DNA of 64,000 nt from Tranquillimonas sp964472855 (GTDB taxonomy: Bacteria; Pseudomonadota; Alphaproteobacteria; Rhodobacterales; Rhodobacteraceae), in the NCBI GenBank assembly GCA_964472855.1, contig CAYYMJ010000008.1, forward strand, positions 1 to 64,000. The letters run 5' to 3'. Both the position numbers and the translations under genes were made by a program. Below, one piece after another: positions 17,310-25,965 of this stretch; the first letter of the stretch is position 1, and the number at the start of each line of letters is the position of its first letter. The notes under the pieces were generated by a model. That model did not search any database, was not told the origin of the DNA, and saw nothing but the letters and a program-made list of their open reading frames with translations.

Positions 17310-18658
17310 GGCGCCGGCACCATGGTGCGCAACACGGCAAGCACCTCGTCGGCGTCGGTGGCGGGGTTGACGATGCACAGGCGGAACACCTTCTGCCCGG
17401 CCCAGCCGGTCGGCAGGCACAACAGCGCGCCCGAACGGCGATGGATCTCGGCCCAGGCATCCATGTCGCTGTCGGTCATGGCGGTGGCACGAAACAGGAT
17501 CACCGTCAGCTGTGGCCCCAGCAACAGCTCTAACCCGTCGGTCGCCGCGATGCCGTCGGCAATCTGGCGGGCGGTGGCGATGGTCCGGGCAATGGCGCGG
17601 GCATAGGCGCCGGTGCCGTGGGTGACGAGCGAAAACCACAAGGGCAGGCCCCGGGCCCGGCGCGTCAGGTGCAGGGCATAGTCGGAAGGGTTGAAGCGGT
17701 CAGGCGCGAGCGCGTCGAGATACACCGCCGACTGGCCGTGGGCGGCGCGGCCGTCTGCGGCGTCGCGATAGACCAGCGCGCAACTGTCATAGGGGGCAAA
17801 CAGCCACTTGTGCGGGTCGACGATCAGGCTGTCGGCGCCTTCGATACCGGCGAATTGCGGGCGCGCGGCCGGGTCGGCCATGGCCGCCAGCCCATAGGCG
17901 CCGTCGACATGCAGCCACAGGCCGTGTTCATGCGCCAGTTGCGCCAGCCCGGCCAGGTCGTCGACCGCGCCCGAGTTGGTGGCGCCGGCGTTGGCCACGA
18001 TGGCGAAAAAGGCGTCAGGCTCGGCCAGTGCGGCGCTGGCTGCGGCCGCCGACATCCGCCCCTGCGCGTCGGGCGAAACGGTGACCGCATCCACGTCCAT
18101 CACCTCGCACGCCGCATGGATCGAGCTGTGGGCCTCGGTCGAGCACAACACCTTCCAGCGCGCCGGCACCTGCCCGGCCCGTTTGCGCCGGGCGCGGGCC
18201 CGGGCCGCATGCAGCGCCGACAGGTTGCCCAGCGTGCCGCCGGCCACGAACACGCCGCCCGCCGAGGCCGGCCAGCCCGCCAGATCGGCGCACCAGCGCA
18301 GCACCTGGTTCTCGGCGTGAATCGCCCCGGCACCGCCGTCCCAGTTGCCGGCAAATATCCCCGCCGCCCCGAGGGCGGCATCAAAGCTCAGCGCCGCGTG
18401 GGTCGGCGCCGAAGCCACGAAGGCCAGGCTCGACGGGTGGCCGAAGGGGCGCGTTGCCGGCAGCACGGTATCCGTGAACAGCGCAAACGCCCGGTCCCAG
18501 CCGCGCCCGTCGTCGGTGATTGCGCCGGCCATGCTGCGGTCAAGCGCCGCGACCGTCTGGGCGCCGTGGGTCGGGTCGGGTCCGCGCTGCAACCGTTCGC
18601 TGACCCACGCCAGCATCTGCGCGGTGGCCTCGGGCGAAAAGGGAAATGGCCCGGTCAT
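17306..18658 (-). CDS. Group II PLP-dependent amino-acid decarboxylase
   Basis: The 450-residue protein has the group II decarboxylase fold. The PLP lysine is in IVDPHKWLFAPYD, the PLP-ring aspartate in WLHVDGAYGLAAM, and the histidine stacking region in CSTEAHSSIHAA. Family members decarboxylate aromatic amino acids, glutamate or 2,4-diaminobutyrate; I cannot choose the substrate. The gene overlaps the deacetylase by ATGA. Its ATG overlaps the stop of a 19-codon upstream reading frame. The divergent sugar-transport promoter lies upstream. Confidence 0.85.
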   Translation of the reverse strand: MTGPFPFSPEATAQMLAWVSERLQRGPDPTHGAQTVAALDRSMAGAITDDGRGWDRAFALFTDTVLPATRPFGHPSSLAFVASAPTHAALSFDAALGAAGIFAGNWDGGAGAIHAENQVLRWCADLAGWPASAGGVFVAGGTLGNLSALHAARARARRKRAGQVPARWKVLCSTEAHSSIHAACEVMDVDAVTVSPDAQGRMSAAAASAALAEPDAFFAIVANAGATNSGAVDDLAGLAQLAHEHGLWLHVDGAYGLAAMADPAARPQFAGIEGADSLIVDPHKWLFAPYDSCALVYRDAADGRAAHGQSAVYLDALAPDRFNPSDYALHLTRRARGLPLWFSLVTHGTGAYARAIARTIATARQIADGIAATDGLELLLGPQLTVILFRATAMTDSDMDAWAEIHRRSGALLCLPTGWAGQKVFRLCIVNPATDADEVLAVLRTMVPAP

Positions 18659-18714
18659 GCCGGGCCGGCCCCGGGGTGGCGGGCGGCGAAGCGGGAATTG
18701 CTGGTGATGTTCAT
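18655..18714 (-). CDS. Possible 19-residue leader peptide upstream of the decarboxylase
   Basis: An ATG-started frame (MNITSNSRFAARHPGAGPA) has its TGA overlapping the decarboxylase ATG as ATGA. The arrangement would couple decarboxylase translation to the short peptide. Upstream is GGGACC, a weak RBS. No regulatory residue run is evident. It may instead be chance. Confidence 0.3.
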   Translation of the reverse strand: MNITSNSRFAARHPGAGPA

Positions 18715-19014
18715 TTTGGTCCCTTGGCGGCGGCCGGGGGCCGGTCGCGGCCCGAGCTAATCACGGCGCGCGGCCTGGGTCCAGCCGCGCCGGCAACGCC
18801 GGCCGTGGCGGTCGCCGTTCCGGGCAAAAACCGCGGATTTTCCCCATTTCTCACATGTTGAAACCGGTTTCAATTGACAGAGCGCAGCTTCTGCGCAGGA
18901 CTATGGTTTGCGGCAACCAACATAAAACGGACCTGTCCATGGGCTTGCGTGCCGCTGCTATGCGGACAGGCGCCGAACTGCGCCCTTCATCGGGCGGTAA
19001 CCGGGAGAATCACA
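18715..19014. other. Divergent intergenic region between decarboxylase and sugar importer
   Basis: The first ~130 bp are GC-rich with no recognisable feature. The AT-richer part from about 18840 contains the LacI-type palindrome and a TTGACA box, then a leader to the binding-protein gene with GGGAG before its ATG. Confidence 0.6.
18858..18879 (+). promoter_or_regulatory. LacI-family operator next to a -35 box, sugar ABC operon
   Basis: TTGAAACCGGTTTCAA (18858-18873) is a perfect 16-bp palindrome with the central CG typical of LacI/GalR operators. TTGACA (18874-18879) abuts it and is a consensus -35; a clear -10 is not seen, although GACTAT lies about 19 bp on. The regulator gene is not in the window. 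Confidence 0.75.
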
Positions 19015-20280
19015 ATGAAGCGACTTTGGAAAACCACGGCAATCGCCACCGGTCTGGTCGCCGGCGGCCTTGCGGCCCAGGCCGACGAGGTCAATTTCCT
19101 GTGCTATCAGGACAGCAACGAATGCGAAGTCTTCGCGTCGATGGCCGGAAAATTCACCGAGATGACCGGCCACACGGTTACCATCAACACCGTGGGCTAT
19201 GAAGTGATCCGCGATCAGTTGGAGAACCAGTTGCAGACCGGCGCCGCGCCCGACGTGGCCCGGGTTACCAACCTTGGCGGGCTGAACCAGTATTACCTGA
19301 ACCTCGCCGACCATGTGGACAGCGGCTATTGGGAGCAGAATTATTCCGCCACCCTGCCCTGGTTCCGCAAGCCCGGCGGCGAAGACAACGGCATCTACGG
19401 CTGGATGACCCAGCTGACCGTGACCGGGCCCTATGTGAACCTGACCGCTTTCGAAGATGCCGGCGTCGATCTGCCCGGCGAAGGCGCCACATGGGACGAA
19501 TGGGCCGCCGCGGCCAAGGAAGTGCAGGACGCCAACGGCATGACCGCCGGTCTGGTCATGGACCGCACCGCCCACCGCTGGGCCGGTCCGGCCTTTTCCT
19601 ACGGCGCCAAGTTCTTCGATGAAAACGGTGTGCCGATCCTTGTCGACGACGGCTTCCGCGACTTTGCCAAGGTGTTCATCGGCTGGCACGAAAGCGGGCT
19701 GATGCCCGCCGAAGGCTGGCCGGCCGGTTCCGGCACCCAGTATCGCAACGCCGCGCCGCTGTTCCTGTCGGGCGATGCCGCGATGCACATGTCCGGGTCG
19801 TGGATGATCAACAACTACGCGACCAACATCAAGGACTTTGACTGGCAGGCGGTTCCCATCCCCTGTGGCCCCGGCGGCTGTGGCGCCATGCCCGGCGGCT
19901 CGGCCCTGGTGGCGTTCTCGTCCACCGAGGTGCCCGAAGCGGCGGCGGCCTGGATCGACTTCATGGCCCAGACCGAGAATGCCGAGATGTTCGCGTCCGA
20001 GACCAACAACATTTCCGCGCATCAGGGCCTGCAGGCATCGGGGGTCGACTATCAGAACGCCTCGCCCGCTGTGGCCGCGGCGCTGTCGACCTTCGCCGCC
20101 AACGCCGGCAAGGCCGCCGACACCACGCCTCAGGCCTATACGTTCCAGGGCTATGCCAAGAACTTCGCGATCTATGGCATCGTTCCGGACTATATCACCA
20201 AGGCTATCAACGGCGAGATGAGCCTGGATGACGCGCTGGCCGCGATCGACCAGGACGTTGCCGCCAAGATCGCCGAATAA
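19015..20280 (+). CDS. Sugar ABC transporter substrate-binding protein (family 1)
   Basis: A 421-residue periplasmic protein with a Sec signal peptide (MKRLWKTTAIATGLVAGGLAAQA, cleavage near residue 23). The mature part is a family 1 solute-binding fold: LQTGAAPDVARVTNLGG, FLSGDAAMHMSGSWMINNY and PGGSALVAFSSTEVPEAAAAWIDF. It has cysteines at CYQDSNEC and CGPGGCG, possibly disulfide-bonded, which is unusual among sugar-binding proteins. It is the first gene of an importer operon behind a LacI-type operator. The sugar is unknown; an oligosaccharide or uronide is possible. RBS GGGAG precedes the ATG. Confidence 0.88.
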   Translation: MKRLWKTTAIATGLVAGGLAAQADEVNFLCYQDSNECEVFASMAGKFTEMTGHTVTINTVGYEVIRDQLENQLQTGAAPDVARVTNLGGLNQYYLNLADHVDSGYWEQNYSATLPWFRKPGGEDNGIYGWMTQLTVTGPYVNLTAFEDAGVDLPGEGATWDEWAAAAKEVQDANGMTAGLVMDRTAHRWAGPAFSYGAKFFDENGVPILVDDGFRDFAKVFIGWHESGLMPAEGWPAGSGTQYRNAAPLFLSGDAAMHMSGSWMINNYATNIKDFDWQAVPIPCGPGGCGAMPGGSALVAFSSTEVPEAAAAWIDFMAQTENAEMFASETNNISAHQGLQASGVDYQNASPAVAAALSTFAANAGKAADTTPQAYTFQGYAKNFAIYGIVPDYITKAINGEMSLDDALAAIDQDVAAKIAE

Positions 20281-20301
20281 GCGAACAGGGGGGCCGGTTG
20301 C

Positions 20302-21369
20302 ATGGAAGTCTTCGACGCCGTCCGAGACGCGTTTTCCGGCAGCAACTGGCCCCTTTACCTGTTGATCTATTTCGTCGTCGGCTGGATCGTGATCCGGCCC
20401 GGCGGCGGGATCGGCGCCCAGTTTGTCAGCGTCGTGGGCTGGCCGATCGAGGCCACCCAGCGCATCGCCGGCGCCACCGGCCTGCCGTATCTGTTTCTGC
20501 TGCCGAACTTTATTGTGTTCGGGCTGTTCACCTTTGCGCCGCTGTTCGTCAACGTCGGCTTCTCGGTGACCGAGGGCCAGTCGATCCTGTTCAGCGACCG
20601 CCCCTATGCCGGGACCGCCAATTTCGAGCGTCTGCTGGGCGACATCAACATCGATACCGGCCAGTTGAACCGCGAGGATGACAAATTCCTTCAGGCGGTG
20701 GCCGACACGGCCGTGTTCGTGGTGTTCCAGGTGCCGATCATGATCTTCTTTGCGCTGTGCACCGCGCTGGCGCTGAACCGCGACATTCGCGGGCGCGGCT
20801 TCTGGCGGTCGGTTTTCTTTTATCCGGTGATGCTGTCGCCCGTGGTGGTGGCGTTCCTGTGGACACTGGTGCTGAAACGCCAGGGGGCATTGTCGGTCAC
20901 GCTGCAGAACTGGGGCTGGATCGACGAGCCGATCCAGTGGCTGCAAGACCCAAGCTGGACGATGTTCTGGTCGGTCTTCGTGTTCACATGGGCGCATCTG
21001 GGGTTTTACATGCTGATCCTGCTGGCCGGGCTGCAGGCCATTCCCAAGGACCTGTATGAAGCCGCCGAGATGGACGGCACCTCGCCCTGGCGACAACTGA
21101 GGCGTATCACGCTGCCCCTGCTGGGCCCGACGCTGCTGGTGGTGACCGTGCTGTCGCTGATCAAGGCATTCCAGGCCTTTGAAGAGCTTTACGCGCTGAA
21201 CGTGCGCTGGATCTCGGTTGTAGCCTATATCTTCGAAACCTCCGGCCTGCGCGGCAATCCTACCGCCCACGGGCTGGGGCTGGCGGCGGTCGCGTCGCTG
21301 CTGGTGGCCGCGGGGCTGATCATCCTGTCGCTTGTGCAGATCTGGATTTCAGCGAGGGCCTCGCGATGA
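20302..21369 (+). CDS. Sugar ABC transporter permease (MalF/UgpA type)
   Basis: This 355-residue inner-membrane protein has an extra N-terminal hydrophobic segment (PLYLLIYFVVGWIVI) before the usual MalF-type core. The EAA loop that docks the ATPase is EAAEMDGTSPWRQLRRITLP near residue 254. The core matches binding-protein-dependent permeases of the CUT1 class. It begins 21 bp after the binding-protein gene and its stop overlaps the next permease by ATGA. Confidence 0.9.
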   Translation: MEVFDAVRDAFSGSNWPLYLLIYFVVGWIVIRPGGGIGAQFVSVVGWPIEATQRIAGATGLPYLFLLPNFIVFGLFTFAPLFVNVGFSVTEGQSILFSDRPYAGTANFERLLGDINIDTGQLNREDDKFLQAVADTAVFVVFQVPIMIFFALCTALALNRDIRGRGFWRSVFFYPVMLSPVVVAFLWTLVLKRQGALSVTLQNWGWIDEPIQWLQDPSWTMFWSVFVFTWAHLGFYMLILLAGLQAIPKDLYEAAEMDGTSPWRQLRRITLPLLGPTLLVVTVLSLIKAFQAFEELYALNVRWISVVAYIFETSGLRGNPTAHGLGLAAVASLLVAAGLIILSLVQIWISARASR

Positions 21370-22607
21370 CCGCCGTTTGGAGCTTTCTGTCGCGAACCCG
21401 CGGCCGTGGCCGGCTGAGTTGGGTCGACTGGGTCACCTATATCTACCTCGGGCTTGGCTTCCTGCTGATCTTTCTGCCGGTCTGCTGGCTGCTGCTCAAC
21501 AGCTTCAAGACCCAGTTCCAGTTGGAAAAACAGGACCTGTCGCTGCTGCCCAGCGAATATACGCAAGTGGCACGCGCCACCGTCTATGGCCCTGAAGGCC
21601 GGTCGATCTTCATCATCGACGGGTTGCCCGGCTGGGTGCTGGACTGGCGCGGAATGAATAACGACGAACGCGCGCAGCAAGATGTCGCGGGGCTGCTGGC
21701 GCGCTGGGATGGCGACGGCTTTTACGCCCTGCGCAGCGCGCTGGGACAGGTGCCGGTGCTGGCCCGGGCCCTGATCGCCGACAAGAACCTGCCCGACTGG
21801 CTGGTGCGCTATCCCGCGCTGACCAACACCGCCAAGGAAGCCTTCGATGTCGAGACCGCGCTGGCCGGGCTTGACGACGAAGAGGTGCGCCTGTTGTCCG
21901 AGTTTCTCGGCCGGGCACCTTTCCAGCCCAACAAGCTCAGCGGTCAGGTTCTGGTTACCGCCATTCACCCCGACACGGGCCAACGCCAACGCTTTGCCGT
22001 GCCCCGCTGGGACCCCAGCAAGGAAACCCTGCCCGCCCGGGTGGCCGACAATTCGCAGGATGGCGTGATCAGGATCGCCACCGCGACCGCCGAGGTCGAG
22101 CGCCGCATCCGCCCGGCATTCACCAACTATACCGAGCCTCTGGCCGGCACCACGTCGATGGTCACCGTCAATTTCGCGCGCTGCTTCACCAATTCGTTCC
22201 TCGCCACGATGCTGGCCACGATCATCACGCTGACCATCAACTCGATGGCCGCCTTCGCCCTGTCGAAATACCAGTTCCGCGGGCGCACGTTCTTCTTCTT
22301 CTTCATCCTCGCCACACTGATGGTGCCGGCGACCATCACGCTGGTGGGGGTCTTCAAGGCCATTCACGCCACAGGGCTGTCAGGCTCGATCTGGGGGGTG
22401 ATCATACCCGGGGCGGCAACGCCCGCCGGCGTGTTCCTGCTGCGGCAATACATGCTGACCATCCCCGAGGAACTGCTCGAGGCCGCCCGCATGGACGCNN
22501 NNNNNNNNNNNNNNNNNNNNNNNNNNNNNNNNNNNNNNNNNNNNNNNNNNNNNNNNNNNNNNNNNNNNNNNNNNNNNNNNNNNNNNNNNNNNNNNNNNCG
22601 GGGCTGA
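21366..22607 (+). CDS. Sugar ABC transporter permease (MalG/UgpE type) with a large inserted domain; 3' part in gap
   Basis: The first hydrophobic segment (YIYLGLGFLLIFLPVCWLLL) is followed by about 220 residues of soluble, probably periplasmic sequence before the next membrane segment at LATMLATIITLTINSMAAFA. Ordinary MalG proteins have a much shorter loop here. The permease core resumes (ALSKYQFRGRT, MVPATITLVGVF, LLEAARMDA), then enters the 100-N gap in the EAA loop. About 100 residues normally follow the EAA motif, so more than 100 bases are missing. A TGA at 22605-22607, just before the ATPase, is the likely stop. Confidence 0.85.
   Translation: MTAVWSFLSRTRGRGRLSWVDWVTYIYLGLGFLLIFLPVCWLLLNSFKTQFQLEKQDLSLLPSEYTQVARATVYGPEGRSIFIIDGLPGWVLDWRGMNNDERAQQDVAGLLARWDGDGFYALRSALGQVPVLARALIADKNLPDWLVRYPALTNTAKEAFDVETALAGLDDEEVRLLSEFLGRAPFQPNKLSGQVLVTAIHPDTGQRQRFAVPRWDPSKETLPARVADNSQDGVIRIATATAEVERRIRPAFTNYTEPLAGTTSMVTVNFARCFTNSFLATMLATIITLTINSMAAFALSKYQFRGRTFFFFFILATLMVPATITLVGVFKAIHATGLSGSIWGVIIPGAATPAGVFLLRQYMLTIPEELLEAARMDXXXXXXXXXXXXXXXXXXXXXXXXXXXXXXXXXXRG
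22499..22598. other. Assembly gap (100 N) inside a permease gene
   Basis: The gap interrupts the EAA loop of the second permease. The expected missing C-terminal part is roughly 300 bp, so the N-length is a placeholder. Confidence 0.95.
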
Positions 22608-22611
22608 AATA

Positions 22612-23679
22612 ATGTCGAACCTCACCCTGCGCGACGTGCATAAATCCTACGGCCCCGTCGACGTGATCCACGGCATCGACATGGAAATCGCCTCGGGCGA
22701 CTTCTGCGTGTTCGTGGGGCCGTCGGGCTGCGGAAAATCGACCCTGCTGCGCATGATCGCCGGGCTCGAAGACATCACCGCCGGTGACGTGGCCATCGGC
22801 GGCGATGTGGTCAACCATATCCCCGCCGCCCAGCGCGGGCTGGCCATGGTGTTCCAGAGCTACGCGCTCTACCCGCACATGTCGGTGCGCCAGAACATGT
22901 CGTTCGGGCTGGAAAATCTCAAGATGTCGCGGGCCGAAATCACCGAACGCGTGGCCGAAGCGGCGCGCATGCTGCAGATCGAGCCACTGATGGACCGCAA
23001 GCCCGGCCAGCTGTCCGGTGGCCAGCGCCAGCGCATCGCCATCGGGCGCGCCGTGGTCCGCGAGCCCAGGATTTTCCTGTTCGACGAACCACTCTCCAAC
23101 CTCGATGCCGAATTGCGCGTGGCCATGCGGGCCGAAATCGCCGAACTGCACAGGCGGCTGAAAAACACGATGATCTATGTCACCCACGACCAGGTCGAAG
23201 CCATGACCATGGCCGACAAGATCGCGGTCCTGCGGCTGGGGGTGGTGGAACAATTCGGCAAACCGCTCGACCTGTTCAACACCCCGGCCAACCGCTTCGT
23301 CGCCGGTTTCATCGGCTCGCCGTCGATGAACTTCCTGAAAGGCACGGTCCGCGACGGCACGGTCATGCTGGACAACGGCGCATCCCAGGCGCTGGATAAC
23401 CGATTTGCCACCCGCGAGGGCCAGACGGTCGAGCTTGGGATCCGCGCCGGAGACCTGATCGTCGGCGACCCCGGCGGCATTCGGGTCACGGTCAACACCG
23501 TGGAACAGTTGGGCGCCGAAAGCTATCTCTACTGCCAGACCGACGTTGGCGAACAAATCACCGTGCACGAAAGCGGTCAATCCGGTGTCGGCCGCGGCGA
23601 CGAGGTGCGGCTGCATATCAATGCCGGCGCCATGCACCTGTTCGACCTCGACAGCGGCCAGAGCTGCCGCAGCGACTGA
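22612..23679 (+). CDS. Sugar ABC transporter ATP-binding protein (UgpC/MalK type)
   Basis: The 355-residue ATPase has Walker A GPSGCGKSTLLRMIAG at residues 37-52, Q-loop MVFQSYALYPHMSV, signature QLSGGQRQRIAIGRAV, Walker B IFLFDEPLSNLD and switch histidine YVTHDQVEAM. The C-terminal OB-type regulatory domain (TVNTVEQLGAESYLYCQ) is characteristic of CUT1 ATPases such as MalK and UgpC. It powers the two permeases upstream. It starts 4 bp after the likely permease stop and is the last gene before an intergenic repeat element. Confidence 0.93.
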   Translation: MSNLTLRDVHKSYGPVDVIHGIDMEIASGDFCVFVGPSGCGKSTLLRMIAGLEDITAGDVAIGGDVVNHIPAAQRGLAMVFQSYALYPHMSVRQNMSFGLENLKMSRAEITERVAEAARMLQIEPLMDRKPGQLSGGQRQRIAIGRAVVREPRIFLFDEPLSNLDAELRVAMRAEIAELHRRLKNTMIYVTHDQVEAMTMADKIAVLRLGVVEQFGKPLDLFNTPANRFVAGFIGSPSMNFLKGTVRDGTVMLDNGASQALDNRFATREGQTVELGIRAGDLIVGDPGGIRVTVNTVEQLGAESYLYCQTDVGEQITVHESGQSGVGRGDEVRLHINAGAMHLFDLDSGQSCRSD

Positions 23680-23691
23680 CCACGACCGACC

Positions 23692-23870
23692 CTACTTCTG
23701 TCCGCAAATATCCCGGGGGGTGAATGCGCCCCCAAGGGCGCAGAGGGGGGCAGCACCCCCCTTTGTTGCGCGCCGCCAATGGCGGCGCAATCCATTGCCC
23801 CAGGGGGCGCTGCCCCCGTCCGAAGGCTGACGCCTCCGGACTCCCCCGGGATGTTTTCGGACAGAAGTAG
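23692..23870. repeat. 179-bp intergenic element with 28-bp imperfect terminal inverted repeats
   Basis: The left end (23692-23719, beginning CTACTTCTGTCCG) and the right end (23843-23870, ending CGGACAGAAGTAG) are inverted copies with about two mismatches. Inside, GGGGGG-CAGCA-CCCCCC then TTTG (23745-23764) is a terminator-like hairpin for the ABC operon. Single ends recur at 10510 and 39842. It has no coding capacity. It could be a MITE-like unit or two intergenic elements facing each other between convergent operons. Confidence 0.75.
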
Positions 23871-23882
23871 CCCAGCGGTTGC

Positions 23883-25361
23883 TCAACGGCGGGCGCGCCG
23901 TTCGCGCAGGACCGCGCGCAGATGCAGACCCAGCACCAGCAGGATCATCAGGAACAGAATGAAGGCGATGGGTCGGTCGATCATGTCCATCGGGGTCTTG
24001 AGCCGCGCCATGGAGCTGCGCAGCTTTACCTCCATGATGCCGCCAAGAACCATGCCCAGCACAATGGGCACGACCGGCAGGTTCAGGCGCTTCAGGATGA
24101 AGCCGAAGACCCCGATCACTGCCGCGATGGCGCAGTCGACGGCGCTGTTGCGCAGGGAATAGACACCGACAAAGCTCAGCACCATGATCATCACCCCCAG
24201 AAAGCGCGTCGGGATCTGGATGATCTTCAGCAACAGGTTGGTCGAGGATAGCAGGAACAGCACCACCGCCACGTTCAGCGCCAGCAACGCGAGGTAGATG
24301 GCCACCACGAAATCCATCTGGCTTTCGAAAAGCTGCGGGCCCGGAATGACATTGTGGACGTAGAAGACGGACAGCATCATCGCCGTCAGTGCCTCGCCCG
24401 GGATGCCCAGCGCCAGAAGCGGAATCATTGCTGCCGCCGGCACCGCGTTGTTGGCGGTTTCCGAGGCCACCAGCCCTTCGGGGGCGCCCTGTCCGAACAT
24501 CTCGGGGGTTTTCGACGTGCGCTGCCCGTAGGTGTAGCTGAGGAATTGCGCGGTAAATTCGCCGACCCCGGGGATCATGCCCATCAACACCCCGAAAGAG
24601 GCCGACACGGACGTCAGGCGCTTGTGCTGGAACAGCTCGCGAAAGCCCTGGAACAGCCCGCCGTCGATCCGGGCCGACCGGGGCCTTTCGTCAGGCTGGA
24701 CAAGCAGCAGGATCGCCTGTGATATCGCGAAGAGGCCCAGCACCACGACAATCAGGTCAACGCCGCCAGCCAGCCAGCTTTGATCGAAGGTGAAGCGTTT
24801 CGAATAGCGGATGGTTTCCAGCCCGATGGTATTCAGGAAGATGCCGAGGCAGGCCATCATGCCGGCGGCAAGCACGTTGCCGCGATGGGCTGTCACCACC
24901 AGGATGATGCCAAGCAGCGCCGCAAGGAAGATCTCGCGCGATCCGAAATGCGGCGCGATCCAGGCCAGGACCGGTGCCAGCACGATCAGCGCCAGCACCG
25001 AAAACACCCCGCCGAAGAAGCTGGCGGAATAGGCAAGGCTCAGCGCGCGCCGGCCCTCGCCACGCTTGGTCATCGGGTAACCGTCGTAGGTTGTCAGCGC
25101 GTTCACCGCCGTGCCGGGTGTGTTGATCAGGATGGCCGGGATCGCGCCGCCGTACATGGAACTGCCGTAGATGCCCAAAAGCGCCGTCAGCCCGACGATC
25201 GGGTCCAGCGAAAACGTGGCCGGCAGCAGAATGGCAATGGCCACCGCCGCGCCAACGCCCGGGATGGCCCCGATCACCACCCCCCCGACCGAGCCGACCA
25301 GCAACGCCAGCCCCACGTCCCAGCGCCACAGGATGCCAATCGCGGAAAGCAGCAGGTCCAT
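23883..25361 (-). CDS. tctA: Tripartite tricarboxylate transporter, large permease TctA
   Basis: A 492-residue protein with about 11-12 hydrophobic segments and the two TctA signatures: GAIPGVGAAVAIAILLP near residue 33 with YGGAIPAILINTPGTA at about 70-85, and GMIPGVGEFTAQFLSYTYG near 268. It is the main permease of a secondary carboxylate importer working with TctB and the periplasmic TctC. It is the last gene of tctC-tctB-tctA, 3 bp after tctB. The substrate is unknown; citrate and related carboxylates are the known types. Confidence 0.93.
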   Translation of the reverse strand: MDLLLSAIGILWRWDVGLALLVGSVGGVVIGAIPGVGAAVAIAILLPATFSLDPIVGLTALLGIYGSSMYGGAIPAILINTPGTAVNALTTYDGYPMTKRGEGRRALSLAYSASFFGGVFSVLALIVLAPVLAWIAPHFGSREIFLAALLGIILVVTAHRGNVLAAGMMACLGIFLNTIGLETIRYSKRFTFDQSWLAGGVDLIVVVLGLFAISQAILLLVQPDERPRSARIDGGLFQGFRELFQHKRLTSVSASFGVLMGMIPGVGEFTAQFLSYTYGQRTSKTPEMFGQGAPEGLVASETANNAVPAAAMIPLLALGIPGEALTAMMLSVFYVHNVIPGPQLFESQMDFVVAIYLALLALNVAVVLFLLSSTNLLLKIIQIPTRFLGVMIMVLSFVGVYSLRNSAVDCAIAAVIGVFGFILKRLNLPVVPIVLGMVLGGIMEVKLRSSMARLKTPMDMIDRPIAFILFLMILLVLGLHLRAVLRERRARR

Positions 25362-25364
25362 GGC

Positions 25365-25889
25365 CTAGAAATTCACGATCAGAAAGGTTTTCAGCGCCCC
25401 CGAGGGCAGCCAGTCATAGATGGCGCCACCGGGGATGCGCACCGACAGCAACGCCTTGAACACCACCACCACCGCCAGCGCGAACCCAGCCGCCAGCCAC
25501 AGCGTACGCGCATCGCGATAGCCGGCGCGCAGGGCCAGAAGCGTTGCAAAGACCAGGCTGGCCAGCAGATACCCGATCTGCGGCACCGCCCAGACATAGA
25601 CCATGAACCAGATGGCAAATTCGATCGACCGCAGCCAGGTCAGGCCTTCGGCCAGCTCGACCTCGATCCGCGGAGCGCGCAAACGGGTTGCCAGATGCGC
25701 AACGCCAAAAAGCAGCATTCCGACCACGCCGACGCCGGGCCAGAGCGCCGGCTGCCCCAAGACCTTGCCATTTTTGACCCAGATCACCTGCGCCGGGATC
25801 TGGGTCACCAGAAACAGCGCCAGCAGAACGAAGAGTGCGGCGAACAGCAAGGCTCCGGGACGGTGCCGGACGTTGGATGGGTTTTTCAC
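25365..25889 (-). CDS. tctB: Tripartite tricarboxylate transporter, small permease TctB
   Basis: A 174-residue protein with four hydrophobic segments and the TctB layout (ALLFAALFVLLALFLVTQIP; WPGVGVVGMLLFGVAHLA; IEFAIWFMVYVWAVPQIGYL; LWLAAGFALAVVVVFKALL) and a conserved end RIPGGAIYDWLP. The start is taken as GTG at 25889, with AAGGGG about 7 bp upstream and the expected N-terminus; ATG starts further up would add a proline/arginine-rich tail. It lies 76 bp after tctC. Confidence 0.88.
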   Translation of the reverse strand: MKNPSNVRHRPGALLFAALFVLLALFLVTQIPAQVIWVKNGKVLGQPALWPGVGVVGMLLFGVAHLATRLRAPRIEVELAEGLTWLRSIEFAIWFMVYVWAVPQIGYLLASLVFATLLALRAGYRDARTLWLAAGFALAVVVVFKALLSVRIPGGAIYDWLPSGALKTFLIVNF

Positions 25890-25918
25890 GGATTGCCCCT
25901 TGCCGAAAGAAGTCGGCC

Positions 25919-25936
25919 GGCCCCGCATGCAGGGCC
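25919..25936 (-). terminator. Hairpin between tctC and tctB
   Basis: GGCCC and GGGCC pair across CGCATGCA, with flanking GGCCG/AGCC extending the structure. There is no T-run. Such a hairpin after the binding-protein gene could protect its mRNA or attenuate tctBA, but the stem is short. Confidence 0.35.
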
Positions 25937-25965
25937 AGCCGGTTGTCAGCCAGCGTGCGCCGGCG

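Noticed and set aside
18958..21270. 770-codon minus-strand frame opposite the sugar importer genes
   Set aside because: Antisense to clearly coding binding-protein and permease genes; low-complexity translation.
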